A stretch of 64,000 bases of DNA from Anaeromyxobacter terrae. Its GTDB lineage: Bacteria > Myxococcota > Myxococcia > Myxococcales > Anaeromyxobacteraceae. The stretch covers positions 1 to 64,000 of the forward strand of contig NZ_JALCYY010000004.1 in the NCBI RefSeq assembly GCF_022690685.1, given 5' to 3'. Every line of letters starts with the position of its first letter. Within the stretch, counting starts at the first letter, position 1. The translations under genes were made by a program, and so were the position numbers. Below the pieces are notes generated by a model that saw only the letters and a program-made list of their open reading frames with translations, did no database searches and had not been told where the DNA came from. Positions 9,701-17,756 of this stretch are shown here, in pieces.

Positions 9701-10213
9701 GACTCTGCGCTCTGGTCGGAGTCGCGAGCGGCCACGTTCACGGCCCGCGTGAGCTACACCGCGCCGGGCGCCGTCACCGCGCTCGACGCGCTCGCGACCA
9801 TCGCGCGGCGCGAGCCGATGCTGCCCGCGCCCCCGTCGCCGATCGTGCCGGCGGTCGGCCCCGTCCAGGCGCCGCTCGTGAACGGGCTCGACGCCCTCGG
9901 CCCGCTCGGCGCCGTCGGCACGACCCCGACGATCGCCTGGTCCGCCCCGACGGTGGGTGCGCCCTCGAGCTACGGCGTCACCCTGCGCGAGCTGTACGCC
10001 GCGGGGACCGCGAGCGCGACGCGGGCGGTCGCGACCTGGGCCGTCACGGGCCGCTCGATCACGCTGCCGGCGGGCCTCGTCGTCGCCGGCAAGACGTACT
10101 ACGTCGAGATCACCGCGTACGCGCGTACGCCGGAGCAGCTCGACACCGCGCCCAACCGGTCCTCCAACGTGGGCAGCGACGCGACGACGCTGACCTCCAC
10201 GTTCACGCCCTGA
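3737..10213 (+). CDS. Giant secreted lipoprotein with 25 tandem cysteine-rich repeats
   Basis: A 2158-residue protein with a lipoprotein-type signal (hydrophobic stretch, then SAAC with Cys21), so probably exported and lipid-anchored. Residues about 50-150 resemble a ZU5-like domain (SPVGGNVTARGGGLVVAVPA). Residues about 319-1677 are 25 tandem units of about 54 residues following C-x2-CTAG-x-C-x-TNP-x2-C-x2-G-x-TSC-x6-C...NGT-x-CGTN-x-VC-x3-C, with roughly eight cysteines each, probably disulfide-bonded. The C-terminal 480 residues have no repeats and end in a fibronectin type III-like stretch. ATG 3737 is chosen because it gives a proper signal peptide. Similar NGTxCGTNxVC repeats are common in large myxobacterial surface proteins, often given unreliable names. 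The function is unknown; a surface stalk or adhesin is a guess. Confidence 0.85.
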   Translation: MLRTRFLARAIAAALLISAACGTREAASPPSPTTPGTPTSDGTQGAVSPVGGNVTARGGGLVVAVPAGAIASPIDITITEITNHAPNGTGSAYRLGPEGTKFSAPVALIFRVDPDVSVFDLAVATQDPSGFWVRVPGVRRDPVAHTVVATTTHFSDWALIPAPSDRDLSGVFQISSTRDGVVAHGISRLYFESGDSSSNYYLQSGRITVDSPISIPGATCTPTAATQDVGPNIAEILSNPTRFRWGASGVWDTACTTDTGTQVPGFSYVVFDNVGINYLQCARAYLAPPVIQTDKVLGQYRIDCGTQGTIDADWHFERCVPGEVCQSTNICKTAAISCDSGLPLCVENGNVTNGTYCGTNLVCGDGVCNACTVGEACTPTNVCHVGGITCDTGFKVCTDTGTSLANGTTCGTNQVCFTGTCVACTAGVTCATNPNKCVAGTTSCATGQEVCVDTATPIAAGTSCGTNQVCTGTGTCIACTAGVACSTNANKCVAGTTSCATGAETCENTATNIANGTTCDVNPSVPEVCYNGTCSACTAGTACATNPNKCVAGTTSCATGQELCVDTTTPIANGTTCDVNPSVPEVCLNGTCNACTAGGTCSTNANPCVAGTFSCATGQQTCENTATSIAAGTTCGVNQVCNGTGTCIACTAALSCSTNPNNCVAGTTSCSTGAQTCVNTATNLPDGTVCGTNQVCNGGTCSACTAGTACSTNPNKCVAGVSDCSTGTERCIDTTTIIANGTTCDVNPSVPEVCFNGTCSACTAGLACATNPGAACLTGVTSCSTGTETCVDSTPKPNGTSCGSNLVCNGGACLACTAGLSCSTNPNAACLTGVTSCSTGTETCIDSTPKPNGTTCGTNLVCSGGTCSACTAGTACVGNPDPACHDGVTSCSTGTEACVDGAAKANGTACGTDLVCSGGVCSACTANLACTTNPDTACHDGVTSCATGTQTCIDGAAKTNGTTCGTNLVCNGGACSACTANAACTANPDAACHDGVTSCSTGTQTCLDSTAKPNGTSCGLNQVCNGGACTTCTGGLSCTNPGSCFLGTTSCSTGSQTCVDTATPAPNGTTCGTNQVCNAGTCTACTAGTACSTNSNPCVTGLTSCSSGVQTCENTSTAVTNGTSCGTNLVCSAGACSACTAGTACTTNPGAACLNGVTSCSTGAEVCVDSTPKGDGTSCGTNMVCSGGVCGSCTAGLDCATNPSTCLGGTTSCSTGTQACLDDPLKPKTNGTACGTNQVCSGGVCSACTAGLSCSGNPDPCLAGTTSCSSGTSTCVNSTTVLANGTSCGTNLFCSAGVCSPCTAGVACTTNPDPCHTGTTSCSTGTSTCVDTATAEPNGTLCGTNLVCNGGACSACTANQACSTNSDRCRAGTTSCTTGTQTCENSATVLANGTTCGVNEVCNGGVCSTCTANLPCTTNPNPCLDGTTSCTSGTQTCVDTATPKSNGTTCGTNLVCNAGTCSSCVAGTDCTPAGACVVSQTSCSTGTQTCVATTTPLANGTTCGANQVCNGGTCTACTAGAACATNTNKCAAGTTSCSTGTQTCENTTTNLANGTSCGTNQVCDAGACVACAAGGACSTNPNPCVDGVESCSTGSLTCADTTTVKANGSSCGTNQVCNGGSCVACTAGAACTTNPNICVAGVTSCATGAQVCDNGTVAANEGATCGTDLVCRSGSCIRVVSGTRLVTRWTTGLGCSTAAPCQTTTVAPDVVSLTAQVEAIGPDGTRYPGSFSPSGSFSISGVPPGAYTLAFTDGAGVTHFYETSASTVDLGYDVLGREATAASAPTPVTISVSGLSGWIDSDDVQLAAPDVDAWDAPITGAEILAGEVGGSVVEDWSASSIGRALNLVGGTDAVWVHQLSTSTVTSGVRAFAYQAVTRYAATTFGADMTSGVAASLTAPLGTTTQTGTLTIDWRTSQFEGLLASMGPGAQPASNPHALVVRAHPYALSSPAPVAAGGALELFRLVQPAATADVDLTALTPPIVYGRYLDSALWSESRAATFTARVSYTAPGAVTALDALATIARREPMLPAPPSPIVPAVGPVQAPLVNGLDALGPLGAVGTTPTIAWSAPTVGAPSSYGVTLRELYAAGTASATRAVATWAVTGRSITLPAGLVVAGKTYYVEITAYARTPEQLDTAPNRSSNVGSDATTLTSTFTP
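4691..8767 (+). repeat. 25 tandem copies of a ~162-bp coding repeat
   Basis: The array encodes the cysteine-rich units of the lipoprotein. Units average about 163 bp. Subfamilies are visible: three units (the 4th, 5th and 8th) carry the same insert encoding DVNPSVPEVC, with identical DNA over more than 30 bases. Units 9 and 10 share LTGVTSCSTGTETC followed by DSTPKPNGT, and units 11 to 13 share ACHDGVTSC. The lack of stop codons in several frames on both strands is a by-product of repeated GC-rich codons. Confidence 0.9.
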
Positions 10214-10336
10214 GCGACGGGGCAGTTCGCGAGCAGCCCCCGGTGAGATCATGCGGCCGCAGGCCGCGTGCCCTCTCCGGGCCGACGTCCGCACGGGGGC
10301 TCGCCCGGACGTCCGCCCTGCTCCCACCTTGGCTCC

Positions 10337-11038
10337 ATGCCGTGGGAGCTCCTCCTCGCCGCCGCGTGTCTGTCCTCGGCCCTCGTCTGGGCCTCCCTCG
10401 CGGCGCGACGGGCGGGGGTGGTCCGCGGCCTCGCCCTTCACTCCTTGTTCGGGGGTGCGGCGGCGTTCGGGTTCGCCGTGATCGCCTACGACCTCCTGGA
10501 CGGGGTGGGCGCGCGGGTCCAGTGGGAGCGGCTCGCCGGGGCCGATCTCGCCGAGGCCGCGCCGCTCGCGGGCCTGATCGGCCTCGTCGAGGAGGGCGCG
10601 AAGCTCGCGGGGCTGCTCCTCGTCGTGGAGCGGGGGTGGCGGACGCGGACCGTGATGGGCGCGGCGGTCGGCGTCTCGGCCGGGTTCGCGGCGCTCGAGG
10701 CGCTCACGACGCTCCAGGGCTGGGACTCGCCGGTCGCGCTCGCGCGCGTGGCGCTCGGCCCCGCCGCGCACGCGATGCTCGCGCTCCCCATCGGCCTCGG
10801 CGTCGCTGCCGTCGCGCGTGGCGGGCGGGGCGCGTGGGGCTCCCTCGCGGGCGGGCTCGCCCTGTCCGCGGCGCTCCACGCCGCGGGAGACCTCAGCCTC
10901 GCCTCCGGCGCCGGGAAGCTCGGCTACGGCGCGGCGCTCCTCGCCGCGCCGCTCTGGCTCTTCCTCCGCACGCGCCTCCCGGCGCGCGGCGTCGAGGCGC
11001 CGGTCGCGGTGGCACGCCAGAGCGCCGTCCGCCCGTAG
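10337..11038 (+). CDS. PrsW-like intramembrane glutamic protease family protein
   Basis: A 233-residue membrane protein with about seven hydrophobic segments. Family motifs are in order: EEGAK (the EExxK motif), FAALEA (FxxxE), a histidine in PAAHAM, and HAAGD near the C-terminus. These are the conserved residues of the PrsW/YhfE-type proteases, of which Bacillus PrsW starts cleavage of an anti-sigma factor. The substrate here is unknown and no anti-sigma factor gene is adjacent. The start at 10337 gives a hydrophobic N-terminus (MPWELLLAAACL); an upstream in-frame ATG at 10268 adds only a proline- and arginine-rich tail. It converges on the lipase gene with one base between the stop codons. 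Confidence 0.75.
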   Translation: MPWELLLAAACLSSALVWASLAARRAGVVRGLALHSLFGGAAAFGFAVIAYDLLDGVGARVQWERLAGADLAEAAPLAGLIGLVEEGAKLAGLLLVVERGWRTRTVMGAAVGVSAGFAALEALTTLQGWDSPVALARVALGPAAHAMLALPIGLGVAAVARGGRGAWGSLAGGLALSAALHAAGDLSLASGAGKLGYGAALLAAPLWLFLRTRLPARGVEAPVAVARQSAVRP

Positions 11039-11039
11039 C

Positions 11040-12164
11040 TCACATGCCCGCGGCCACGTACGCCGCGACCTCTCGCCAGACGCGCTCGAACTGCTGCCGG
11101 TCGAAGCCGCTGCCGCTCGTGAGCCAGTCGAAGTGCGGCGGCACGTGCGTCGGGTGGTGGAAGTGGCCGATGACGTCGAGGTGATCGGCCCACGCCGCGT
11201 GGATGACGTCGCCCCAGACCTGGCTCAGGGTCGGGACCATCCCGTCGTTCGCGCGCGCGTCGGTGCGCCACCCGTACGCGCGGCGCAGGGTGGCCGCCTG
11301 CGCGCGGGTGAGCCGCGGCTGGTGCGCGACGGGCGTGCGGGACGCGACGCGGTAGAGCGCCACGTAGACGGCGTGCGTCGTCTGCGCGTACGGGTTCAGG
11401 CCGGCGCCGATGGCCGAGCGGAGCCCCGGCGGCCGCGCGCGCGTCACCACGCAGCCGTAGCGCACGCCGGGGCGGTCGTGCGTCGCAGCGTTGAACACGT
11501 CCATCGAGCCGGGGGTGATCTGGCCGACCAGATCCTGGTCCTTTCCGAGGCTCGAGAAGAACGACTCGATCTCCTCGCGGCGATCGCGCGAGAAGTCGGC
11601 GAGGAGCTCCTTCAGGAGCTGGTCGACGAGGCTGCCCGGCGCCGCGTCGCGACGCCGGAGGAGACGGGCGACGCGCAGGCCGAGGCCGATGGGGAGCCGG
11701 CCGGCCCGGATGACGTAGATCGTCAGGACCGACAGGAGCCGCAGCAGCTGCTGGCCGAGGAGGTTGTTGAAGAGGTGCGCGACCGGCGTGCCGTGGTGCG
11801 GGGCGGAGACGGTCACGACCGTGCGGACCGCACGCGCGCAGCGCTCGACGTCGAGGGGCGACGGGAGCGACACGTCGGGCGTGACCACGAGGCGCGCGTC
11901 GAGGCCGCCGCTCGAGTGGCCGATCACGCTGACGGCGCCCCCCTTCTCGTCGAGGAGCTCGTCGATGCTCTCCACGAGCCGCGCCGCGCGGATCCGCAGT
12001 GACGCGGTGGGGATCGTCCGCACGACCCGGACCTCGCCGCGGATGCCGAGCGCGGGCCCGATCTCGGACAGGTACTCGCGGACGTGGCCGAAGTAGGCGA
12101 AGTCGCCGAGGCTCGCGAACCCGAAGAAGCCTGGGACGAGGAGGAGGTGGTGCGGCCCGCTCAC
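11040..12164 (-). CDS. Alpha/beta-hydrolase, triacylglycerol lipase-like
   Basis: A 374-residue hydrolase with the N-terminal strand LLLVPGFFGF followed by GHSSG, which places the nucleophile at Ser84 (GxSxG). SAPHHGTPVAHLFN is typical of lipases and esterases of the PGAP1/LipA type. A late DGMVP segment and DVIGHFHH supply plausible Asp and His of the triad. No signal peptide is apparent, so it may be cytoplasmic or exported by another route. The start is a GTG with no clear Shine-Dalgarno sequence, but the strand starts immediately after it and no better start is present. Natural substrate unknown. Confidence 0.8.
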   Translation of the reverse strand: MSGPHHLLLVPGFFGFASLGDFAYFGHVREYLSEIGPALGIRGEVRVVRTIPTASLRIRAARLVESIDELLDEKGGAVSVIGHSSGGLDARLVVTPDVSLPSPLDVERCARAVRTVVTVSAPHHGTPVAHLFNNLLGQQLLRLLSVLTIYVIRAGRLPIGLGLRVARLLRRRDAAPGSLVDQLLKELLADFSRDRREEIESFFSSLGKDQDLVGQITPGSMDVFNAATHDRPGVRYGCVVTRARPPGLRSAIGAGLNPYAQTTHAVYVALYRVASRTPVAHQPRLTRAQAATLRRAYGWRTDARANDGMVPTLSQVWGDVIHAAWADHLDVIGHFHHPTHVPPHFDWLTSGSGFDRQQFERVWREVAAYVAAGM

Positions 12165-12319
12165 CTGGGAAATCTAGCCGCCCTCGCGCGCGCCACCGGC
12201 TTCCCAGGCGTGGCGCGACGCGGGAACGAGGGATGCGGGGCCCCGATCGAGCCACGCGCTCGTCACGCGCAGAGACACCGGCGAGGTCGCGCAGCGTCTC
12301 CGCGCGACGCGGCCCGTGA

Positions 12320-12631
12320 TCAGACGAGCACGTCGCGCAGCGAGGCGTCGCGGTCGAAGACCGCCCGCGCGTACGGACAGATCGGCACGATGCGCGTTCC
12401 GCTCGCGCGGGCCCAGGTCACGGCCGCGTCCACGAGCTTCCGCGCGACGCCCTGCCCCCGCAGCACGTCGGACACCTCGGTGTGCTCGATCACGGCTCGA
12501 CCGCCGCCCTCGCCCGCGTACGTCAGCTCCGCCACGCGCCGCCCGCCCTGCTCGACGTAGAACGCGCCGCGGCCGCCCTGCTCCTCGTGCCGCACGTCGA
12601 GCCCGCCCGCCTCGAGGTTCGTGTCGCTCAT
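12320..12631 (-). CDS. Small GCN5-related N-acetyltransferase (YjdJ-like)
   Basis: A 103-residue single-domain GNAT of the short type. It has HEEQGGRGAFYVEQGG as first strands, VIEHTEVSDVLRGQGVARKL with the acetyl-CoA loop (RGQGVA), and the closing PICPYARAVF, which is diagnostic of this mini-GNAT family. The ATG at 12631 is used because the protein there starts like its relatives; the frame stays open upstream but only encodes arginine- and proline-rich sequence. Substrate unknown. It is divergent from the hybrid kinase gene across about 250 bases. Confidence 0.8.
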   Translation of the reverse strand: MSDTNLEAGGLDVRHEEQGGRGAFYVEQGGRRVAELTYAGEGGGRAVIEHTEVSDVLRGQGVARKLVDAAVTWARASGTRIVPICPYARAVFDRDASLRDVLV

Positions 12632-12885
12632 GGTCGTTGAGCGTAAGGAGCGATCCCGGCGGACGCACGCCGGGATCGGGGACACTGGCGAGCGGCCCGA
12701 CCTCGACCTCGACCGCGACGGACCGAGAGGCCGTTCATCCCGTGCGCCGCGACGCCGCGCCCGCGGCGGAGCGACGTCGAAGGCCCCCAACTGCCCTTCC
12801 CCGATTCGCGGGACGGCCCGGAATGTGACGGCGACCCACCCCCCGGGTATCATCCGCCCTACACCTGCAGCGGAGGTGTTCCAAC
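12632..12885. promoter_or_regulatory. Divergent intergenic region between GNAT and hybrid kinase genes
   Basis: It must hold promoters for both flanking genes. Directly visible are a GACCTC tandem tract at 12698-12720 (three near-identical copies) and a strong Shine-Dalgarno CGGAGGTG at 12871-12878 for the kinase. No consensus promoter could be assigned. Confidence 0.4.
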
Positions 12886-14760
12886 GTGCGCAGCGATGGG
12901 GGCACCGCAGCGGACGGACTCGTGGAGGCGCTGTTCGAGCAGGCCGCCATCGGCCTCTGCCTCGTGAGCGCCGCGGGGAAGGTCCTCCGGACCAACCCCG
13001 AGTGGCTCCGCGTCACCGGCCACCTCTCCGACGAGGCGCTCGGGCGCGAGGTGGCGGAGCTCCTCCCCTGGGACCGCGCGCTCACGCGCGCGCTGAGCGA
13101 GCCGCTCGCCGCGGGCGAGCGGCGCGAGCTGCCGCGACGGCCGCGGATCGTGAACGGACGCGAGGCGTGGTGGGAGGGGCGCGTCACCGCGGTCCCGCTC
13201 GAGGGCGGCCTCGGCCGGCTCCTGGCGCTGCGCGACGTCACCGCCGAGGCTGCGCCCGGGCCCGGGCTCGAGGGCGGCGCCCGCTACCGCCGCCTCTTCG
13301 ACGAGCTGCGCGAGCACGTCTTCGTCTACACGGTGGTCCGCGACGGCGCGGGCCGGATCGTCGACTGGGTGCTCTCCGACGCGAACCGCGAGGCGCTCCG
13401 GCTCCTCGGCGCGCCGCTCCACGAGGTCGCCGGCCGGCGCGCGACGGAGCTCTTCGGCGCGGAGGCGATCGCGGACGACCTCGACGCCTCTCGCGAGGTG
13501 ATGGCGAGCGGCTGTGGCCGCACCTTCGAGCGCCGCTTCGCGTGGGACGGTCGCCACTACCTGACGTCGATCTTCCCGCTCGACCACTGGCACCTCGTCG
13601 AGGCCGGCGTCGACACCACGGAGCGCGTCGCCGCCGAGGAGGCGCTCCGGGCGGAGGACCGGCGCAAGAGCGAGTTCATCGCGATGCTCTCTCACGAGCT
13701 GCGCAACCCGCTCGCCCCGGTGCGCACCGCGCTCGCCGTCCTCGATCGCGCCACGCCGGGGGGACCCGAGGCGATCCGCGCGCGCGAGGTGGTCCGCCGG
13801 CAGACCGATCACCTCGCGCGCCTCGTGGACGACCTCCTCGACGTGACGCGCGTCGCGCACGGGAAGATCCAGCTCCGGCGGGAGCGCGTCGATCTCGCCG
13901 CGCTCGCGCGCCAGACCGCCGACGATCACGCGGACCTGCTCGCGGCGCAGGGCGTCGCGCTGCGGATCGAGGGAGGCGGCGCGTCCCTCCACGTCGACGG
14001 CGACCCGACGCGCCTCGCGCAGGTGATCGGGAACCTCCTCGCGAACGCCGAGAAGTTCACCCACGGCGGCGGCAGCGTGACGGTGGCGCTGCGGCAGGAG
14101 GCGGACCGGGCGCTCCTGTCCATCTCCGACGACGGCGAGGGCATCGACCCGGCGCTCCTGCCGCGCCTGTTCGCCCCGTTCGTGCAGGCGGACGCCGGGC
14201 TCGACCGCGCGCGCGGCGGGCTCGGGCTCGGGCTCTACCTCGTGCGATCCCTCGTGGAGCTGCACGGCGGCTCGGTCGAGGTCACGAGCGGCGGGGCGGG
14301 CCGCGGCGCGGAGTTCACCCTCGCGCTGCCGCTCGCGGCCCAGGACGCCCCCGCGCCGGAGGCGCCCCGGGACCCGCTCGCCCTGGGCCAGCCGCGGCGC
14401 GTGCTCGTCATCGAGGACAACGCCGACGCCGCCGAGATGCTGCGCGATCTGCTCTCCGGGGCGGCGCACGAGGTCGAGATCGCGCCCGACGGGCGCGCGG
14501 GCGTGGCGCTCGCTCGCGCGACCCGGCCCGACCTCGTCCTCTGCGACATCGGCCTCCCGCTCATGGACGGCTACGAGGTCGCCCGCGCCCTGCGCGGCGA
14601 CCCGGAGCTCGCCACGACCCTCCTCGTCGCCCTCTCCGGCTACGCGCTGCCGGACGACGTCGAGAAGGCGGCGCGCGCCGGGTTCGACCGGCACCTCGCG
14701 AAGCCGGTCTCGCTCGAGGAGCTCGGCGCGGTCCTCGCCGCCTCCGCGCGCGGCGTCTGA
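12886..14760 (+). CDS. Hybrid sensor histidine kinase with C-terminal receiver
   Basis: A 624-residue soluble hybrid kinase. Two PAS-like domains (about residues 10-120 and 130-245) precede a HisKA dimerisation helix with SHELRNPL (phosphoacceptor His270). A HATPase_c domain follows with the N box NLLANAEKF, DDGEGI and GLGLGLYLV. A receiver at about 505-620 contains VLVIEDNADA, phospho-site Asp554 (LVLCDIGLP) and a terminal LAKP lysine. No transmembrane helix is seen, so the signal is probably cytoplasmic. The start is a GTG at 12886 with GGAGGTG eight bases upstream. No output regulator is adjacent, so its partner is unknown. All catalytic residues are present. Confidence 0.9.
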   Translation: MRSDGGTAADGLVEALFEQAAIGLCLVSAAGKVLRTNPEWLRVTGHLSDEALGREVAELLPWDRALTRALSEPLAAGERRELPRRPRIVNGREAWWEGRVTAVPLEGGLGRLLALRDVTAEAAPGPGLEGGARYRRLFDELREHVFVYTVVRDGAGRIVDWVLSDANREALRLLGAPLHEVAGRRATELFGAEAIADDLDASREVMASGCGRTFERRFAWDGRHYLTSIFPLDHWHLVEAGVDTTERVAAEEALRAEDRRKSEFIAMLSHELRNPLAPVRTALAVLDRATPGGPEAIRAREVVRRQTDHLARLVDDLLDVTRVAHGKIQLRRERVDLAALARQTADDHADLLAAQGVALRIEGGGASLHVDGDPTRLAQVIGNLLANAEKFTHGGGSVTVALRQEADRALLSISDDGEGIDPALLPRLFAPFVQADAGLDRARGGLGLGLYLVRSLVELHGGSVEVTSGGAGRGAEFTLALPLAAQDAPAPEAPRDPLALGQPRRVLVIEDNADAAEMLRDLLSGAAHEVEIAPDGRAGVALARATRPDLVLCDIGLPLMDGYEVARALRGDPELATTLLVALSGYALPDDVEKAARAGFDRHLAKPVSLEELGAVLAASARGV

Positions 14761-14867
14761 GCCCGACACGCCCGACCGCTCGCCCCCTCCAGGCGGGTGA
14801 CGCGCGCGGAGAGGCGCCCCAGCCGGAAATCGGTTAAACCGGGGGCCCGAACCGTTCGAGGGTCCCC

Positions 14868-16061
14868 ATGAACGCCGCCTTCACCGACCACCTCCGTTCG
14901 CAGCTCCGCCAGCTCGAGGCCGACGGCCTGCTCAAGCGCGAGCGGATCATCACCACGCCGCAGGGCGCCTGGGTCGAGGCGGACGGGCGGCGCGTCGTGA
15001 ACCTCTGCGCCAACAACTACCTCGGCCTCGCCGGCCGGCCCGAGCTCGTGAAGGCCGCCCAGGAGGCGCTGCCGCGCCACGGCTTCGGCCTCTCGTCGGT
15101 CCGGTTCATCTGCGGCACCCAGGACGTCCACAAGGAGCTCGAGGCGCGCATCGCCCGGTTCCTCGGGTTCGAGGACGCGATCCTGTTCTCGTCCTGCTTC
15201 GACGCGAACGGCGGCGTGTTCGAGGCGCTGCTCGGCGAGGAGGACGCGGTCGTCTCGGACGCGCTCAACCACGCCTCCATCATCGACGGCATCCGCTTGT
15301 GCAAGGCGCGCCGCTACCGCTACGCGAACGGCGACATGGCCGATCTCGAGGCGAAGCTCGCCGAGGCGGACGCCGGGGGCGCGCGCTTCAAGCTCGTCGT
15401 CACCGACGGCGTCTTCTCGATGGACGGGTACCTCGCGAAGCTGCCGGCCATCTGCGAGGCCGCCGAGCGGCACGGCGCGCTCGTCATGGTGGACGACAGC
15501 CACGCCGTGGGGTTCATCGGCGAGAAGGGCCGCGGCACGCCCGAGCACTTCGGGGTGATGGGCCGGGTGGACCTCGTCACGGGCACGCTGGGCAAGGCGC
15601 TCGGCGGCGCGTCGGGCGGCTACGTGGCGGGCTCGCGCGAGGTGGTGGAGTGGCTCCGGCAGAAGGCGCGGCCCTACCTCTTCTCGAACACGCTCGCGCC
15701 GGTGATCGCGGCGGTGAGCCTCGAGGTCCTCGACCTCGTCGAGCAGAGCGACGACCTCCGCCGGCGGCTCCGCGAGAACGCGGCGTACTTCCGCGCCGAG
15801 CTGACGAAGCTCGGGTTCGAGCTCCTCCCGGGCGAGCACCCGATCATCCCGGTGATGCTGCACGAGGCGCCGCTGGCGCAGGAGTTCGCGCGGCGGCTCC
15901 TCGACGAGGGGGTGTACGCGATCGGCTTCTTCTTCCCGGTCGTCCCGAAGGGCCAGGCGCGCATCCGCACGCAGATGAGCGCCGCGCACTCGCGGGAGGA
16001 CCTCGACTTCGCCGTGGCCGCCTTCTCCAAGGTCGGGCGCGCGCTCGGCGTCATCCGCTGA
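14868..16061 (+). CDS. kbl: Glycine C-acetyltransferase (2-amino-3-ketobutyrate CoA ligase)
   Basis: A 397-residue PLP enzyme of the alpha-oxoamine synthase family that cleaves 2-amino-3-ketobutyrate with CoA to glycine and acetyl-CoA. Characteristic segments are [12 protein letters not shown] near the N-terminus, [40 protein letters not shown] and the PLP-lysine region [15 protein letters not shown]. Length is as expected for Kbl. It lies 22 bases upstream of tdh on the same strand, the classic threonine-degradation pair. A GAGGG precedes the ATG, and a short palindrome (CGGTT-A-AACCG, 14831-14841) lies in the leader. Confidence 0.96.
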   Translation: MNAAFTDHLRSQLRQLEADGLLKRERIITTPQGAWVEADGRRVVNLCANNYLGLAGRPELVKAAQEALPRHGFGLSSVRFICGTQDVHKELEARIARFLGFEDAILFSSCFDANGGVFEALLGEEDAVVSDALNHASIIDGIRLCKARRYRYANGDMADLEAKLAEADAGGARFKLVVTDGVFSMDGYLAKLPAICEAAERHGALVMVDDSHAVGFIGEKGRGTPEHFGVMGRVDLVTGTLGKALGGASGGYVAGSREVVEWLRQKARPYLFSNTLAPVIAAVSLEVLDLVEQSDDLRRRLRENAAYFRAELTKLGFELLPGEHPIIPVMLHEAPLAQEFARRLLDEGVYAIGFFFPVVPKGQARIRTQMSAAHSREDLDFAVAAFSKVGRALGVIR

Positions 16062-16083
16062 CAGGCAACGAGGGCAGACATCG

Positions 16084-17115
16084 ATGAAGGCGCTGATGAA
16101 GTCGGAGCGGGCCGAGGGCATCTGGATGGTGCGGGACGCGCCCGTCCCGGAGGTCGGCGTCCACGACGTGCGCATCCGCGTCCGGAAGAGCGCGATCTGC
16201 GGGACCGACGTCCACATCTACAACTGGGACGAGTGGAGCCAGCGGACGGTCCCGGTGCCGATGATCGTCGGGCACGAGTACGTGGGCGTGGTGGACGCCG
16301 TGGGCGCAGAGATCGAGGCCTTCAAGCCGGGAGACCGTGTCTCCGGCGAGGGGCACGTCACCTGCGGGTTCTGCCGGAACTGCCGCGCCGGCCGGCGCCA
16401 CCTCTGCCGCCACACGGTCGGCGTCGGCGTGAACCGGCCCGGCTCGTTCGCCGAGTACCTCGTGATCCCGGCGAGCAACGTGTACCGGATCCCGGACGAC
16501 ATCCCGGACGACGTGGCCTCGATCTTCGATCCCTACGGCAACGCCACCCACACCGCGCTCTCGTTCGATCTCGTCGGCGAGGACGTGCTCGTCACGGGCG
16601 CGGGCCCCATCGGCGTGATGGCGGTCGCGATCGCGCGCCACGTCGGCGCCCGCCACGTCGTCGTCACCGACGTGAACGACTACCGGCTCGACCTCGCGCG
16701 GAAGATGGGCGCGACGCGCGCGGTGAACGTCGCGCGCGAGGATCTGCGCGGCGTGATGAAGGACCTGGGGATGAAGGAGGGGTTCGACGTCGGGCTCGAG
16801 ATGAGCGGCAACGGTCGCGCGTTCCGGCAGATGCTCGACGTCATGAACCACGGCGCCAAGCTCGCGCTCCTCGGGATCATGCCGGGGGAGGAGGCGATCG
16901 ACTGGAGCCAGGTCGTCTTCAAGGGCCTCCTCCTGAAGGGCATCTACGGCCGGGAGATGTACGAGACCTGGTACAAGATGGTCGCGATGCTCCAGAGCGG
17001 GCTCGACATCTCGCCCGTCGTCACGCACCGCTTCCCGATCGACGAGTTCCAGCGCGGCTTCGACGTGATGCGGAGCGGCCAGTCCGGCAAGGTCGTGCTG
17101 GACTGGGGGACGTAG
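16084..17115 (+). CDS. tdh: L-threonine 3-dehydrogenase
   Basis: A 343-residue zinc-dependent medium-chain dehydrogenase oxidising L-threonine to 2-amino-3-ketobutyrate with NAD, the substrate of the preceding Kbl. Visible are the catalytic zinc ligands in [12 protein letters not shown] and GHEYVG, the structural zinc cysteines in [15 protein letters not shown], the NAD-binding glycine motif [10 protein letters not shown], and the Tdh-specific [12 protein letters not shown]. Downstream there is no further gene in the operon; a palindromic repeat copy begins seven bases after the stop. Threonine dehydrogenase is strongly preferred over other MDR enzymes because of these motifs and the kbl context. 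Confidence 0.96.
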   Translation: MKALMKSERAEGIWMVRDAPVPEVGVHDVRIRVRKSAICGTDVHIYNWDEWSQRTVPVPMIVGHEYVGVVDAVGAEIEAFKPGDRVSGEGHVTCGFCRNCRAGRRHLCRHTVGVGVNRPGSFAEYLVIPASNVYRIPDDIPDDVASIFDPYGNATHTALSFDLVGEDVLVTGAGPIGVMAVAIARHVGARHVVVTDVNDYRLDLARKMGATRAVNVAREDLRGVMKDLGMKEGFDVGLEMSGNGRAFRQMLDVMNHGAKLALLGIMPGEEAIDWSQVVFKGLLLKGIYGREMYETWYKMVAMLQSGLDISPVVTHRFPIDEFQRGFDVMRSGQSGKVVLDWGT

Positions 17116-17122
17116 AAGAGGA

Positions 17123-17171
17123 GCGCCGCAGGCGCGAGGACGCCTGCCGCAGGCCCGGTGCCGTTCGCCGA
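17123..17171. repeat. Intergenic palindromic repeat, copy 1
   Basis: Begins with the perfect palindrome GCGCC-GCA-GGCGC, continues CGAGGACGCC and GCCGC, and ends CGTTCGCCGAG. A second copy lies at 17757-17813 in the same orientation. Both sit just 3' of minus-strand genes (tautomerase and acyl-CoA dehydrogenase). Confidence 0.65.
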
Positions 17172-17176
17172 GGCGG

Positions 17177-17575
17177 TCAGCCTGCGAGCGGGTCCTCGCC
17201 CTCGGACCACGACGGCAGCACGCGGTCCTCGAGCTGGAAGTTCTCGCCGTCGTGCTCGGTATACACGACGTAGACGCTGCGCTTCGGCACGCGCCAGGTC
17301 CGCTCGAGCTCGTCCATGATCGCGAGGGCGAGCCGACGCTTCTGATCGGCGGTCCGCCCGCGCCGGATGTCCGCGTCGAGGAAGGCGATGCCCCTCTCCG
17401 GCTGCTCCGCGCGCCCGAACACGAGGTCGTCCCGGCCGTAGGAGCGGAGCGTGATGCCGATGTGATCGGTGCCGGTGTCCATGACCCTCGCGAAGTGGCC
17501 GACGACGGCCTCCGCGAAGCGCCGCTTCTCCTCGGCGGTGGGTGCGAAGTTCAGGTCGAAGGAGAGGTGGGGCAT
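17177..17575 (-). CDS. Tautomerase superfamily protein
   Basis: A 132-residue protein starting MPHLSFDLNF, which places proline directly after the initiator Met as in the tautomerase/MIF superfamily, whose N-terminal proline is the catalytic base. MDTGTDHIGITLRSYGRD and a second half with RRLALAIMDELERTW fit the fused two-unit tautomerase fold. ATG 17575 is chosen because it exposes this Pro; the upstream open frame is arginine-rich shadow. Flanked on both sides by copies of one intergenic repeat. The substrate cannot be read from sequence. Confidence 0.75.
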   Translation of the reverse strand: MPHLSFDLNFAPTAEEKRRFAEAVVGHFARVMDTGTDHIGITLRSYGRDDLVFGRAEQPERGIAFLDADIRRGRTADQKRRLALAIMDELERTWRVPKRSVYVVYTEHDGENFQLEDRVLPSWSEGEDPLAG

Positions 17576-17756
17576 CGGCGCGCTCCGGGGAGAGGGAAGA
17601 CCGCGCCGGATCGAGTAACGGAGCGCGCGCCCGGCGCGACGGCCCGGGCGGGAGCGGAGTCCAGACCGTACGCCGCAGGCGCCGAGGCGGGCACCCGCAG
17701 CGACGCGCGCCGAGGCGCTCATCTTGTTCGAGCCGCGCACAGCGGCGCCTGGCAGT

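Noticed and set aside
3530-10879. A 2449-residue open frame on the minus strand, and 748- and 406-residue antisense frames within it
   Set aside because: They are antisense to the cysteine-repeat lipoprotein. They stay open because the same GC-rich codons recur; they have no signal peptide, no domains and no ribosome sites.
17577-17740. An N-terminal extension of the tautomerase
   Set aside because: It would bury the catalytic Pro after the initiator Met and consists mainly of Arg, Gly and Ala.
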